Under the pieces are notes generated by a model that was not told where the DNA came from, ran no database searches, and saw only the letters and a program-made list of their open reading frames with translations. Shown here in pieces: positions 55,416 through 63,552 of a stretch of DNA of 64,000 nucleotides (within the stretch, counting starts at the first letter, position 1; every line of letters begins with the position of its first letter). A program made the translations under genes and the position numbers. The stretch lies in contig NZ_BMJQ01000017.1 of NCBI RefSeq assembly GCF_014643535.1, forward strand, positions 62,001-126,000. The letters are read 5' to 3'. The stretch is from Aliidongia dinghuensis (GTDB lineage Bacteria > Pseudomonadota > Alphaproteobacteria > ATCC43930 > CGMCC-115725).

Positions 55416-57551
55416 TCAGCTGCGCGCGCGTTCCACCGAATTGATCGACGGCATCGCTCTCAGGGCCGCGATCAGGTTGGTCAGATGCTTGACGTCCTTG
55501 ACCTCGATGTCCACCAGGATCTCGAAGAAGTCGTTCGCCCGGTTGGTGATCTTGAGGTTGGTGATGTTGCCGGCATTCTTGCCGATCACCGTCGTCAAGT
55601 TGCCGAGCGCGCCCGGCTCGTTGCCGATCATGACCGAGATGCGGCCGATATGGCTGTGCCCCTCGTCGGTCTGGTCCCAGGCCACGTCGAGCCAGCGCTC
55701 CGGCGTATCGGCGAAGCTCTCGAGCGTCTCGCAGTCGATCGTGTGGATCGTGACCCCTTTGCCGGTGGTCACGATGCCGACGATGCGGTCGCCCGGCAAC
55801 GGATGGCAGCAGCCGGCGTAGTGCAGCGCCATGCCCGGGATGAGCCCGCGGATCGGCACCGCATTGTCGGAGCTTTTCGAGCGAGCACGCGGCAGCGGCA
55901 CGACCTTGGCCGTCTTGGTCTCGACCCGGTTCGGGAAGACGGCGTTCAGCACCTCGCCCTTGGTGACGAGCCCCTCGCCGACTGCGGCATAAAGGTCTTC
56001 CACGGTCGTGACCGCGAAATTCTTCGTGACCGCTTCGAGCGCCTTTTCCGACAGTTCCTGATGCTCGTGCCGGAACGCCTTGGTCAGGATCTCCTTGCCG
56101 AGGTTCAGGTACTGCGCGCGCTGCTGGGCGCGGATGAAGCGGCGGATGCGCGCCCGCGCCTTGCCGGTGACGACGAAGCGTTCCCAGGTCGGCGACGGCG
56201 TCTGCGCCTTGGACGTGATGATGTCGACCTGGTCGCCATTCGCGAGCTGCGAGCGCAGCGGCACGATCCGTCCGTTGATCTTGGCGCCGACGCAGGTATC
56301 GCCGACCTGGCTGTGGACGGCATAGGCGAAGTCGACCGGCGTCGCCCCGCGCGGCAGCGCGATCAGGTCGCCCTTGGGCGTGAAGCAGAACACCTGGTCC
56401 TGGAACATCTCGAGCTTGGTGTTCTCGAGGAATTCCTCCGGCCCCGACGCGTGCTCCAGAATGTCGAGCAGCTCGCGCAGCCAGCGGTACTGCTTGCCCT
56501 CGGTCCGGCCGGCGTTCTGCTTGTAGCTCCAGTGCGCTGCGACACCGAGTTCCGCCACCTCGTGCATCTCACGCGTGCGGATCTGCACCTCGATACGCTG
56601 GCGCTCGGGCCCGAAGATGCCGGTATGGAGCGAGCGGTAGCCGTTCGGCTTCGGTGTCGAGATATAGTCCTTGAAGCGCCCATGCACGACCGGGTAATGG
56701 CTGTGGATGACGCCCAGCGCCTGGTAGCATTCGCCCACGGTCTCGACCGTGACGCGGAAGGCCATGATGTCGGACAGCTGCTCGAAGCCCACGTTCTTGC
56801 GCTGCATCTTGCGCCAGATCGAATAGGGCGTCTTCTCGCGGCCGGTCACGGTCGCCTCGTCGAGGCCGCCTTCCTTGAGCGTCTCCGTCAGCTGATTGAT
56901 GACCTTCTCGACGAGACTGCCGCCTTGCTCCTTCAGGAACGCGAAGCGCGTCTTGATCGATTCGCGCCCCTCGGGATGCAGCTCGGCGAACGCCAGATCC
57001 TCGAGCTTGTCCTTCATCTGGTGCATGCCGATACGCTCGGCGAGCGGCGCGTAGATCTCCATGGTCTCGCGCGCAATCCGGCGGCGTTTCTCGTCGCTCT
57101 TGATGTAGTGCAGCGTCTCCATGTTGTGCAGGCGATCGGCGAGCTTCACCAGCAGCACCCGGATGTCCTCGGACATCGCGAGCACGAGCTTGCGGAAATT
57201 CTCGGCCTGCTTCGTCTGGTCTGACTGCAGCTCGAGGCGCGACAGCTTGGTGACGCCGTCGACGAGCCGGGCGATGTCCCGGCCGAACAGCCGCTCGATA
57301 TCGTCGAGCGTCGCGACCGTGTCCTCGACCGTGTCGTGGAGCAGGCCGGTGACGATCGACGCGGAGTCGAGCTTCATCTGGGCCAGGATGCCCGCGACCT
57401 CGACCGGATGGGAGAAATAGGGGTCGCCCGATGCTCGCTTCTGCGAGCCGTGAGCTTGCATGGAGAAGACGTAGGCGCGATTGAGCGCATCTTCGTCGGC
57501 GTTCGGGTCGTAGGCCTTGACGCGCTCGACCAGGTCGTACTGGCGGATCAC
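55416..57551 (-). CDS. Bifunctional (p)ppGpp synthase/hydrolase
   Basis: This Rsh protein makes and degrades the stringent-response alarmone (p)ppGpp. The 711-residue chain has the HD hydrolase domain (LLHDTVEDT, His72-Asp73), the synthetase domain with [20 protein letters not shown] (the RXKD form of bifunctional enzymes rather than EXDD), the TGS domain near residue 400, and a C-terminal ACT domain ([19 protein letters not shown]). Alphaproteobacteria usually have one such enzyme. The start is a GTG at 57551, with a weak ribosome site. It follows rpoZ and precedes pdxJ. Confidence 0.96.
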   Translation of the reverse strand: MIRQYDLVERVKAYDPNADEDALNRAYVFSMQAHGSQKRASGDPYFSHPVEVAGILAQMKLDSASIVTGLLHDTVEDTVATLDDIERLFGRDIARLVDGVTKLSRLELQSDQTKQAENFRKLVLAMSEDIRVLLVKLADRLHNMETLHYIKSDEKRRRIARETMEIYAPLAERIGMHQMKDKLEDLAFAELHPEGRESIKTRFAFLKEQGGSLVEKVINQLTETLKEGGLDEATVTGREKTPYSIWRKMQRKNVGFEQLSDIMAFRVTVETVGECYQALGVIHSHYPVVHGRFKDYISTPKPNGYRSLHTGIFGPERQRIEVQIRTREMHEVAELGVAAHWSYKQNAGRTEGKQYRWLRELLDILEHASGPEEFLENTKLEMFQDQVFCFTPKGDLIALPRGATPVDFAYAVHSQVGDTCVGAKINGRIVPLRSQLANGDQVDIITSKAQTPSPTWERFVVTGKARARIRRFIRAQQRAQYLNLGKEILTKAFRHEHQELSEKALEAVTKNFAVTTVEDLYAAVGEGLVTKGEVLNAVFPNRVETKTAKVVPLPRARSKSSDNAVPIRGLIPGMALHYAGCCHPLPGDRIVGIVTTGKGVTIHTIDCETLESFADTPERWLDVAWDQTDEGHSHIGRISVMIGNEPGALGNLTTVIGKNAGNITNLKITNRANDFFEILVDIEVKDVKHLTNLIAALRAMPSINSVERARS

Positions 57552-57564
57552 GGTTGTCGCGCCC

Positions 57565-57609
57565 CAAGAAACGAACGGCCAAGAAACGAATGGCCAAGGG
57601 ACGAACGGC
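57565..57609. repeat. Three-copy 15-bp tandem repeat upstream of rsh
   Basis: CAAG[AG][AG]ACGAA[CT]GGC is repeated at 57565-57579, 57580-57594 and 57595-57609, ending 13 bases before the rsh start. It lies in the leader; there is an adjacent hairpin. No gene reads through it with a good start. Confidence 0.9.
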
Positions 57610-57630
57610 CCGACGCATCACGTCGGGCCG
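57606..57630 (-). terminator. Hairpin between rpoZ and rsh
   Basis: CGGCCCGACG (57606-57615) is perfectly complementary to CGTCGGGCCG (57621-57630) with loop CATCA. It lies 84 bases after the rpoZ stop and 55 bases before the rsh start. There is no U-run, so it may attenuate rather than end transcription into rsh. Confidence 0.55.
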
Positions 57631-57714
57631 TCATCACAAACATGCTGCGAGTGCGGCGACTCATCGGGGAAGTTGGCTGTTGTGCCACGCGACCAGACGC
57701 TCGCCCACGCGGGG

Positions 57715-58134
57715 TCAGATCTCGTCGGAGAAGTCGGCGTCGCCGAGTTTCTCTTCCACCTCGGACTCGAGGTCGACCTCGCCTTCCTCGACATCGACGA
57801 ACTGCATGTCGTCCTTGAGCTCCTCGTCGATCGCCTGCGCACCGGCACCATCGGGCCAGGTCTGCTCGTCGATCGACAGCTCGGTATCTTCCTCCGGCTC
57901 GTCGATCTCCGGCTGCTTCTGCAGGCCGGTCACGAGGGCGTTCTGCAGCGCATCGACCTCGATCGTGTATTCCGCGATCTCGCGCAGCGCCACGACCGGA
58001 TTCTTGTCATTGTCGCGGTCGACCGTGATCAATGCGCCAGATGCGATATCCCGCGCCCGCTGTGCCGCCACGAGAACCAGCTCGAAGCGGTTCGGCACTC
58101 TCGTCACGCAATCTTCAACCGTTACACGCGCCAT
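57715..58134 (-). CDS. rpoZ: RNA polymerase omega subunit
   Basis: Omega helps assemble RNA polymerase and carries one ppGpp site. The 139-residue protein has the conserved core [32 protein letters not shown] and [14 protein letters not shown]. The C-terminal 70 residues are acidic and disordered-looking, as in other alphaproteobacterial forms that are longer than the E. coli protein. It precedes rsh, whose product ppGpp it helps sense. The ATG at 58134 is chosen; the open frame reaches 58188. Confidence 0.95.
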   Translation of the reverse strand: MARVTVEDCVTRVPNRFELVLVAAQRARDIASGALITVDRDNDKNPVVALREIAEYTIEVDALQNALVTGLQKQPEIDEPEEDTELSIDEQTWPDGAGAQAIDEELKDDMQFVDVEEGEVDLESEVEEKLGDADFSDEI

Positions 58135-58170
58135 TCTGGTCAAGCCCGCCGAATTAATGGGTAGCAACGA

Positions 58171-58199
58171 GATATACGACGCGGGCAATCATGGTGCAA
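58171..58199 (-). promoter_or_regulatory. Sigma-70-type promoter of rpoZ
   Basis: On the minus strand TTGCAC (58199-58194) is followed after exactly 17 bases by TATATC (58176-58171). This places the start of transcription about 30 bases upstream of the rpoZ ATG. Good spacing and location support it; each box differs from the consensus at one or two positions. Confidence 0.6.
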
Positions 58200-58296
58200 T
58201 GCCGAGATCTTCATAACGGCCCCGCTTCTCTTGCCGCGCAGCCTTGCCGCAGCCTCATGAATGGCGCGCCCGCACCCCGGCGCGCGAGTCACGGGT

Positions 58297-58800
58297 TCAC
58301 GGCAGGCGCCGCGTCGTCTGCTCCGGGCCGATGCCTGCGAGCATTTCTCGGATATCACGGCCGTCGACCGGATGGCGCCACTCCGGCGCCACGTCGGCGA
58401 GCGGCTGCAGCACGAAGGCCCGCTCGTGCAGCCGCGGGTGCGGCAGCACCGGCCAATCGCCCGAGGGCCAGCCGTCCGAAACGATATCGCCGTGGGCCAA
58501 GAGATCGAGATCTAGCACGCGCGGCCCGTTGACGATGTCGCGCACCCGTCCGAACGCCTCTTCGATGCGATGCAGCCTCTCGAGCACCGGCGCCGGGCCA
58601 AGCGCCGTCTCGACCGCCACCACGCCGTTCACAAACCAGGGCTGGTCCGAGATCGGCACCGGTGCCGTCTCGTACCAGGCCGAGCGCGCAACGACCTTGA
58701 GGCCGGACCGGTTGAGCGCCTTCAGGGCCGCCTCCAGCGTCGCCCGCGGGCTGCCATGGACCGGGCTCGGCATGTTGGCCCCCAGCGCCACCAGAATCAT
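58297..58800 (-). CDS. folK: 7,8-dihydro-6-hydroxymethylpterin pyrophosphokinase
   Basis: FolK transfers pyrophosphate from ATP to hydroxymethyl-dihydropterin in folate synthesis. The 167-residue protein has the substrate segments MILVALGANMPSPVHGSPRA, SAWYETAPVPISDQPWFVNG, GPRVLDLDLLAHGDIV (the metal-binding D-x-D) and LPHPRLHERAFVLQPLADVA. An open frame extends to 58914, but the ATG at 58800 has GGAGGG upstream. The 200-base gap to the divergent NYN gene is AT-rich and gene-free. Confidence 0.95.
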   Translation of the reverse strand: MILVALGANMPSPVHGSPRATLEAALKALNRSGLKVVARSAWYETAPVPISDQPWFVNGVVAVETALGPAPVLERLHRIEEAFGRVRDIVNGPRVLDLDLLAHGDIVSDGWPSGDWPVLPHPRLHERAFVLQPLADVAPEWRHPVDGRDIREMLAGIGPEQTTRRLP

Positions 58801-58999
58801 GAGCCCAGCCCTCCCTTGCTCGTCCTCGGCGCCCTGGCGCCCGACGCGCGCTCGAGACGCAAGCTTATTGATCATACAAATTGCCCCAAAAAACCGGACT
58901 TGCCACCCCTCCATCTCCTATTCCATAATTCCGTCACTATTTAATGCTTAGCCCCACATGCATTAATCCGGCAAATTCGCCCAAAAGGATTTTAATAAG

Positions 59000-59587
59000 A
59001 TGGTATTCTACCCACAGGAGCGGCTAGGGCTTTTCATCGACGGCGCAAATCTCTACGCCGCTGCCCGCGCGCTCGGCTTCGATATTGATTACAAAAAGCT
59101 GCTAGACGTATTTCGCAAGAATGGCCAATTGATTCGCGCCTTCTATTACACAGCCTTGATTGAAGATCAGGAATATTCGCCGATCCGGCCGCTGGTCGAC
59201 TGGCTCGATTACAACGGCTATACCATGGTCACGAAGCCGACCAAGGAATTCACCGATGCGACGGGCCGGCGCAAGCTCAAAGGCAATATGGATATTGAGC
59301 TCGCGATCGACGTGATGGAGATGGCCGAGCATCTCGACCACGTCGTGCTGTTCTCGGGCGACGGCGATTTCCGGCGGCTGGTGGAGGCCGTCCAGCGCAG
59401 GGGCGTGCGCGTCACCGTCGTCTCCACGGTGCGCTCCAACCCGCCGATGGTGGCCGACGAGCTTCGACGCCAGGCCGACACCTTCATGGAGCTGCAGGAT
59501 CTGGCGCCCAGCATCATGCGCGCCCATGTGCATCGCGAGGCGCTGCCGCCCGATGAAGACGACGAGGACGAGGACGACGAGGCATAG
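59000..59587 (+). CDS. NYN-domain (LabA/DUF88-like) nuclease
   Basis: The 195-residue protein has the PIN-like NYN fold: LGLFIDGANLYAAARALGFD with the first acidic residue, GNMDIELAIDVMEMAEHLD, and VVLFSGDGDFRRLVEAVQRRG with the second acidic pair. These residues bind a metal in RNA-cleaving relatives. The C-terminus is an acidic tail (DEDDEDEDDEA-like). AAAGGA is ten bases upstream of the ATG. The RNA target is unknown; such proteins are common in alphaproteobacteria. Confidence 0.92.
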   Translation: MVFYPQERLGLFIDGANLYAAARALGFDIDYKKLLDVFRKNGQLIRAFYYTALIEDQEYSPIRPLVDWLDYNGYTMVTKPTKEFTDATGRRKLKGNMDIELAIDVMEMAEHLDHVVLFSGDGDFRRLVEAVQRRGVRVTVVSTVRSNPPMVADELRRQADTFMELQDLAPSIMRAHVHREALPPDEDDEDEDDEA

Positions 59588-59614
59588 TCGCGCCCGCCTC
59601 TGCTGCATCTGCTC

Positions 59615-60259
59615 ATGTTGAACTCCGATTCTTGCGGACCGGCGCCGGACTGCCGGCTGTGCCCTCGCCTCGCCGCGTTCCGCGACGACCACCGCGCGCG
59701 ATATCCGGACTGGCACAATGCGCCGGTCCCGTCGTTCGGCGGCGCCGATGCGCGCCTGCTGATCGTGGGATTGGCGCCGGGCCTCAGGGGAGCCAATCGC
59801 ACGGGTCGCCCCTTCACCGGTGATTATGCCGGCGACCTGCTCTACGCGACGCTCGTCAAGTTCGGCCTCGCAGAGGGGCAATACGGGCAGGCGCGCGACG
59901 ATGGCCTTGAGCTCAAGGGCGCGCGCATCACCAACGCGGTGCGCTGCGTGCCGCCGGAGAACAAGCCGGACCCGTCGGAGATCAAGAACTGCCGGCCGTT
60001 CCTCGTCGCGGAGCTGGCCGCCCTCGGCCGGCTCAAGGCGATCCTGGCGCTGGGCCAGCTGGCCCATACCCAGGTGCTGGCGACGCTCGGGCTCCGGCAA
60101 GCCGCCTACAAGTTCGCCCACGGCGCGCAGCATCAGCTGCCGAACGGCCTGATGCTGGCCGACAGCTATCATTGCTCGCGCTACAACACGAACACCGGCA
60201 GACTCACGACCGAGATGTTCGAGGCGGTCTTCGCCGGGCTGATGCCAACGCTCGGCTGA
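59615..60259 (+). CDS. Type 5 (UdgB-like) uracil-DNA glycosylase
   Basis: The 214-residue enzyme removes uracil and other deaminated bases from DNA. The UDG motif A is GLAPGLRGANRTGRPFTGD (GLAPG at 52-56), which lacks the polar Asp/Asn of families 1 and 4, as expected for type 5. Cys residues of the iron-sulfur cluster are seen as CRLCPRL near the N-terminus, NAVRCVPPENKP and NCRPFL. The motif with catalytic His is ADSYHCSRYNTNTGRL. The ATG is 28 bases after the NYN gene stop, so they are likely co-transcribed. Confidence 0.93.
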   Translation: MLNSDSCGPAPDCRLCPRLAAFRDDHRARYPDWHNAPVPSFGGADARLLIVGLAPGLRGANRTGRPFTGDYAGDLLYATLVKFGLAEGQYGQARDDGLELKGARITNAVRCVPPENKPDPSEIKNCRPFLVAELAALGRLKAILALGQLAHTQVLATLGLRQAAYKFAHGAQHQLPNGLMLADSYHCSRYNTNTGRLTTEMFEAVFAGLMPTLG

Positions 60260-60345
60260 TCTTTTTTAGCGCGCCCGTCAAATCATGACATTCGATGTCG
60301 TGTTTAGGGCGGTATAGCGGTCTCGCACGTTCGAGCGAGGCCCCC

Positions 60346-60840
60346 ATGACCACAGAAGCCCCGGCCCATGACGGGCTGCATGATTTCGATTTCCTCATCG
60401 GCCGCTGGCAGGCTCATCTGAAGAAGCTGCTCAATCCGCTGACCGGCTCGACCGAATGGATCGAATACGAAGGCACGTCCGTCACGCGGAAGCTCTGGGG
60501 TGACCGCGCCAATACCGAGGAATTCGCGGTCTCCGGCATCGGGCACGACCGACGCATCGAGGCGCAGACCCTGCGGCTTTATAATCCTGAGGCGCGCCAG
60601 TGGAGCATCTACCTGGTCGACGCCGCCAAGGGCAATCTGGCGCTGCCACCGGTCATCGGCCAATTCACCGACGGGCGCGGCGAATTCTACGACCACGAGA
60701 TCTTCGACGGCCGGGCAATCTTCGTCCGCTACGTCTGGTTCGATGTCTCGCCGCAGGCGGCGCGCATGGAGCAGTCCTTCTCGGCGGACGGCGGCCGGAC
60801 GTGGGAGGTGAACTGGATCTGCTCGCTGACGCGCGACTAG
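60346..60840 (+). CDS. DUF1579-like lipocalin-fold hypothetical protein
   Basis: The 164-residue protein begins HDGLHDFDFLIGRWQAHLKK, the pattern of DUF1579-type proteins (a beta-barrel with a conserved GxW). Later strands include GEFYDHEIFDGRAIFVRYVW and the ending ARMEQSFSADGGRTWEVNW. Function is unknown; members may bind small hydrophobic ligands. The ATG at 60346 has GCGAGG five bases upstream; an earlier frame start at 60295 is weaker. Confidence 0.75.
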   Translation: MTTEAPAHDGLHDFDFLIGRWQAHLKKLLNPLTGSTEWIEYEGTSVTRKLWGDRANTEEFAVSGIGHDRRIEAQTLRLYNPEARQWSIYLVDAAKGNLALPPVIGQFTDGRGEFYDHEIFDGRAIFVRYVWFDVSPQAARMEQSFSADGGRTWEVNWICSLTRD

Positions 60841-60898
60841 CGCTCGTCGTGGATTCTTCCCTCGCGGTTCCAGCCAGGCCGCTCCGATAAAGCGAGCC

Positions 60899-61540
60899 CT
60901 ACAATCCCGGTGATCTCGCCGCCCAAGCCTTGGTGGCCTGGCAGCTTTCCATCGCTCGGGCGTAGGCAGGGCGTGCCGTCGTGCGGGCGAGATAGTCCCG
61001 CTCGGTAGAACCGGGGACGTAGTTGCCAGTTCGCAGGCCGAGCAGGAGGGCGTAGCTCACCGAGATATCGGCAGCAGTGAATCGGTCGCCGGCGAGATAG
61101 GGGCAATCCCCGAGGCGGCGGATAACCAACCCCAGCCGGCTCTCGAAGGTCTCGCGTGCCCAGCAGGTAACCCGGGCATCTCGCTCGGCTTCGGGCGCCA
61201 GTTCGCGACCGACAAAGACGGCGTTCATCGGCCCGGCGAGCCCGGCCTCGCCTAAGTGGAGAAACTGCAGATAGGAAGCGAAGGCGGGATCGTCCGGAGC
61301 GACGGCAAGCGAACCTGAGCCGTGGCGGGCGAGCAGGTACTCAAGAATCGCGATCGATTCGACCATGATCGTCTCGCCGTCCTGCAGTGCGGGAATGAAG
61401 CCGGCGGGGTTGATCGCGAGGAAATCGCGATCATTCTCGACAGCCAGCAGATCGACCGGGCGCAGCCGATAAGCCAATCCTAATTCCTCAAGCAGCCAGA
61501 CAACACGGAAGCCACGACCTTCGCCATAGACGGTGAGCAT
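60899..61540 (-). CDS. Glutathione S-transferase family protein
   Basis: The 213-residue protein has the thioredoxin-like GST N-terminal domain (MLTVYGEGRGFRVVWLLEEL, INPAGFIPALQDGETIMVES with the gamma-glutamyl site ES) and the helical C-terminal domain with LAGDRFTAADISVSYALLL (the N-capping Asp). It conjugates glutathione to an electrophile or acts as a related isomerase. The start ATG is 61540. The frame is open to 61588 in a different start context. Substrate is unknown. Confidence 0.9.
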   Translation of the reverse strand: MLTVYGEGRGFRVVWLLEELGLAYRLRPVDLLAVENDRDFLAINPAGFIPALQDGETIMVESIAILEYLLARHGSGSLAVAPDDPAFASYLQFLHLGEAGLAGPMNAVFVGRELAPEAERDARVTCWARETFESRLGLVIRRLGDCPYLAGDRFTAADISVSYALLLGLRTGNYVPGSTERDYLARTTARPAYARAMESCQATKAWAARSPGL

Positions 61541-61715
61541 GGTTAAGCGTTCCTGGATTGGGCTAGATATACTAACTCGCAGAGGCAAGCCGGTCGCGCA
61601 ATGGACTATCGATGGCGCATAACGCGCTCAAGGCTTGGCGCATGTTCGTCACCCTACAGCGCGGGCCCTGCCCACTTTATGGGTTCACGACCTAGCCAAA
61701 GAATAGCCGAAACCG

Positions 61716-61744
61716 TTGACAATCAAAGGTTGTATTGGTAAAAT
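61716..61744 (+). promoter_or_regulatory. Near-consensus sigma-70 promoter of the orphan gene
   Basis: TTGACA (61716-61721), a 17-base AT-rich spacer and TAAAAT (61739-61744) match the consensus TTGACA-N17-TATAAT with one difference. It lies 45 bases upstream of the AT-rich orphan gene. The quality of this promoter is unusual in this GC-rich window, where most genes have poor -10 boxes. Confidence 0.8.
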
Positions 61745-61789
61745 ATATCTGCCGCTCAAATCCTGTTAGGCCAACACTGGGGGACGGTG

Positions 61790-62071
61790 ATGGGAAAACT
61801 GGCCACGCAGTCATTTGAAAGAGATCATGCACAGTCCGCCACCCAAAAGGCGTTGAATTTTTACAACGCCAACATCGATGATTTCCACCGAGCAATACAA
61901 GCGGTAACAAAAATTGAATTAAATAAAAATATCGGCGCTGTATCTGTGAGGTTTTTGCCTGGAGATGAAAACAAGTTCTGCAGGGTGATCATAAATACAA
62001 GCACAAAGACCGTCGATATCACCTACGATGGCAGCGATATTTATATATCGGAACCAGCCCACACTCAGTAA
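61790..62071 (+). CDS. AT-rich orphan hypothetical protein (93 aa)
   Basis: The 93-residue protein is encoded by DNA of about 43% G+C, far below the neighbours. It runs MGKLATQSFERDHAQSATQK, KALNFYNANIDDFHRAIQ, SVRFLPGDENKFCRVIIN and TSTKTVDITYDGSDIYISEP. The second half looks like beta strands, the first half like helices. There is no signal peptide or membrane segment. GGGGGAC precedes the ATG; a GTG three bases earlier is possible. I do not recognise a family. Low G+C, a good promoter and a position beside the unrelated urt genes suggest recent acquisition. It is convergent with urtE. Confidence 0.7.
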   Translation: MGKLATQSFERDHAQSATQKALNFYNANIDDFHRAIQAVTKIELNKNIGAVSVRFLPGDENKFCRVIINTSTKTVDITYDGSDIYISEPAHTQ

Positions 62072-62102
62072 ATTTGCGCTGTAGACTCATTATGGGAATG
62101 CC

Positions 62103-62795
62103 CTAGACCGCCAGGTAGCGCTGCACCGCTTCGTCGTCGAGTTCGCCGCGATTGCCCGAGACGACGATCTCGCCGCGCTCCATGACGGCAAAGCGGTCGG
62201 CGAGTTCGCGGGCGAAGTCGAGATATTGCTCGACCAGCAGGATCGCCATGTCGCCGCGCTCGGCCAGCAGCCGGATCACCCGGCCGATGTCCTTGATGAT
62301 CGAGGGCTGGATGCCCTCGGTCGGCTCGTCCAGCACCAGGCACTTCGGCCGGGTGACGAGCGCGCGTGCGATCGCCAGCTGCTGCTGCTGGCCGCCCGAG
62401 AGATCACCGCCGCGCCGGTGCAGCATCTTGTCCAGCACCGGGAACAGCTCGAAGATCTCGTCCGGGATGGTCGTCTCGCCCTTGGCCGCGGCGAGGCCGG
62501 TCTTCAGGTTCTCCAGTACCGTCAGGCGCGGGAAGATCTCGCGGCCCTGGGGCACCAGCGCCAGGCCGGCGGCGGCGCGCTTGTGCGGCGGCAGCTTGTC
62601 GATCGGCTGGTCGTTCCACAGGATGCGGCCGGCCGCGATCGGCTGCAGCCCGAAGATGCCGCGCAGCAGGCTGGTCTTGCCGACACCGTTGCGGCCCAAG
62701 ACGCAGGTCACTTCGCCGAGGCGCGCGGTCAGGCTGACCCGGCGCAGGATCCGGCTCGCCCCATAGGAAAGATCGATCGCGTCGACGGTCAGCAT
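62103..62795 (-). CDS. urtE: Urea ABC transporter ATPase (UrtE-like)
   Basis: The 230-residue ATPase has Walker A GRNGVGKTS, the signature LSGGQQQQLAIARAL, Walker B CLVLDEPTEGIQPS and the H-loop. Together with urtD and urtC upstream it matches the urea-type high-affinity importer (UrtABCDE); the short LivF-like ATPase is usually the last gene. A glutamine-rich GGQQQQLAIARAL signature is typical of UrtE. It starts four bases after urtD. Confidence 0.85.
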   Translation of the reverse strand: MLTVDAIDLSYGASRILRRVSLTARLGEVTCVLGRNGVGKTSLLRGIFGLQPIAAGRILWNDQPIDKLPPHKRAAAGLALVPQGREIFPRLTVLENLKTGLAAAKGETTIPDEIFELFPVLDKMLHRRGGDLSGGQQQQLAIARALVTRPKCLVLDEPTEGIQPSIIKDIGRVIRLLAERGDMAILLVEQYLDFARELADRFAVMERGEIVVSGNRGELDDEAVQRYLAV

Positions 62796-62799
62796 CGGC

Positions 62800-63552
62800 T
62801 CAACGTCCCAAATAGACTTCGATCACGCGCGGATGGTTCTGCACGGCGTCGATCGATCCCTCGGCCAGCACCGAGCCTTCGTGCAGCACCGTGACCTTGG
62901 CGCCCAGGCTGCGCACGAACGCCATGTCGTGCTCGACGACGACGATGGTGTGATATTGGGCGAGCCGGGTGATGAGGTCGGCGGTCGCCGCCGTCTCGGC
63001 GTCGGTCATGCCGGCGACCGGCTCGTCGAGCAGGATGAGCCGCGGGTCGTGCACCAGCAGCATGCCGATCTCGAGCCACTGCTTCTGGCCGTGGCTCAGA
63101 AGTCCGGCCAGATCGTGGCGCCGATGCATGAGGCCGATCTCACCCAGCACGCGCTCGAGCCGCCCGGCCTGCTCGTCGTCGAGCCGGCGGAACAACGTGT
63201 GGCGGATGCGCCGGTCGTCCTTGAGCGCCAGCTCGAGGTTCTCCTCGACCGTCAGGTTCTCGAACACGGTCGGCTTCTGGAACTTGCGGCCGATCCCGAG
63301 GTTGGCGATGGCCGGCTCGTCGAGCCGCGTCAGGTCATGCCGCCCTTCGAAGAGCGCGGTGCCGCTGTCGGGTCGCGTCTTGCCGGTAATCACGTCCATC
63401 ATGGTGGTCTTGCCGGCGCCGTTCGGGCCGATGATGGTCCTGAGCTCGCCCGGCTCGATGACGAGCGACAGCGCGTTCAACGCCTTGAACCCGTCGAAGC
63501 TGACGGTAATGCCGTCGAGATAGAGCTGGGCGGTCGAAAGCGCCTCAGTCAT
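62800..63552 (-). CDS. urtD: Urea ABC transporter ATPase (UrtD-like)
   Basis: The 250-residue LivG-type ATPase has Walker A GPNGAGKTT, the LIVG-type GRKFQKPTVFENLTVEENLE loop, signature SHGQKQWLEIGMLL, Walker B LILLDEPVAGMTDAE and the His of VVVEHDMAFVR. The Q-W-L-E form of the signature and the FQKPTVFE motif are typical of UrtD. Its ATG overlaps the urtC stop by eight bases. It is followed by urtE. Confidence 0.87.
   Translation of the reverse strand: MTEALSTAQLYLDGITVSFDGFKALNALSLVIEPGELRTIIGPNGAGKTTMMDVITGKTRPDSGTALFEGRHDLTRLDEPAIANLGIGRKFQKPTVFENLTVEENLELALKDDRRIRHTLFRRLDDEQAGRLERVLGEIGLMHRRHDLAGLLSHGQKQWLEIGMLLVHDPRLILLDEPVAGMTDAETAATADLITRLAQYHTIVVVEHDMAFVRSLGAKVTVLHEGSVLAEGSIDAVQNHPRVIEVYLGR

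Noticed and set aside
60287-60299. GACAT-TCG-ATGTC inverted repeat before the DUF1579-like gene
   Set aside because: Five-base arms are too short to stand above chance without support from a second site.
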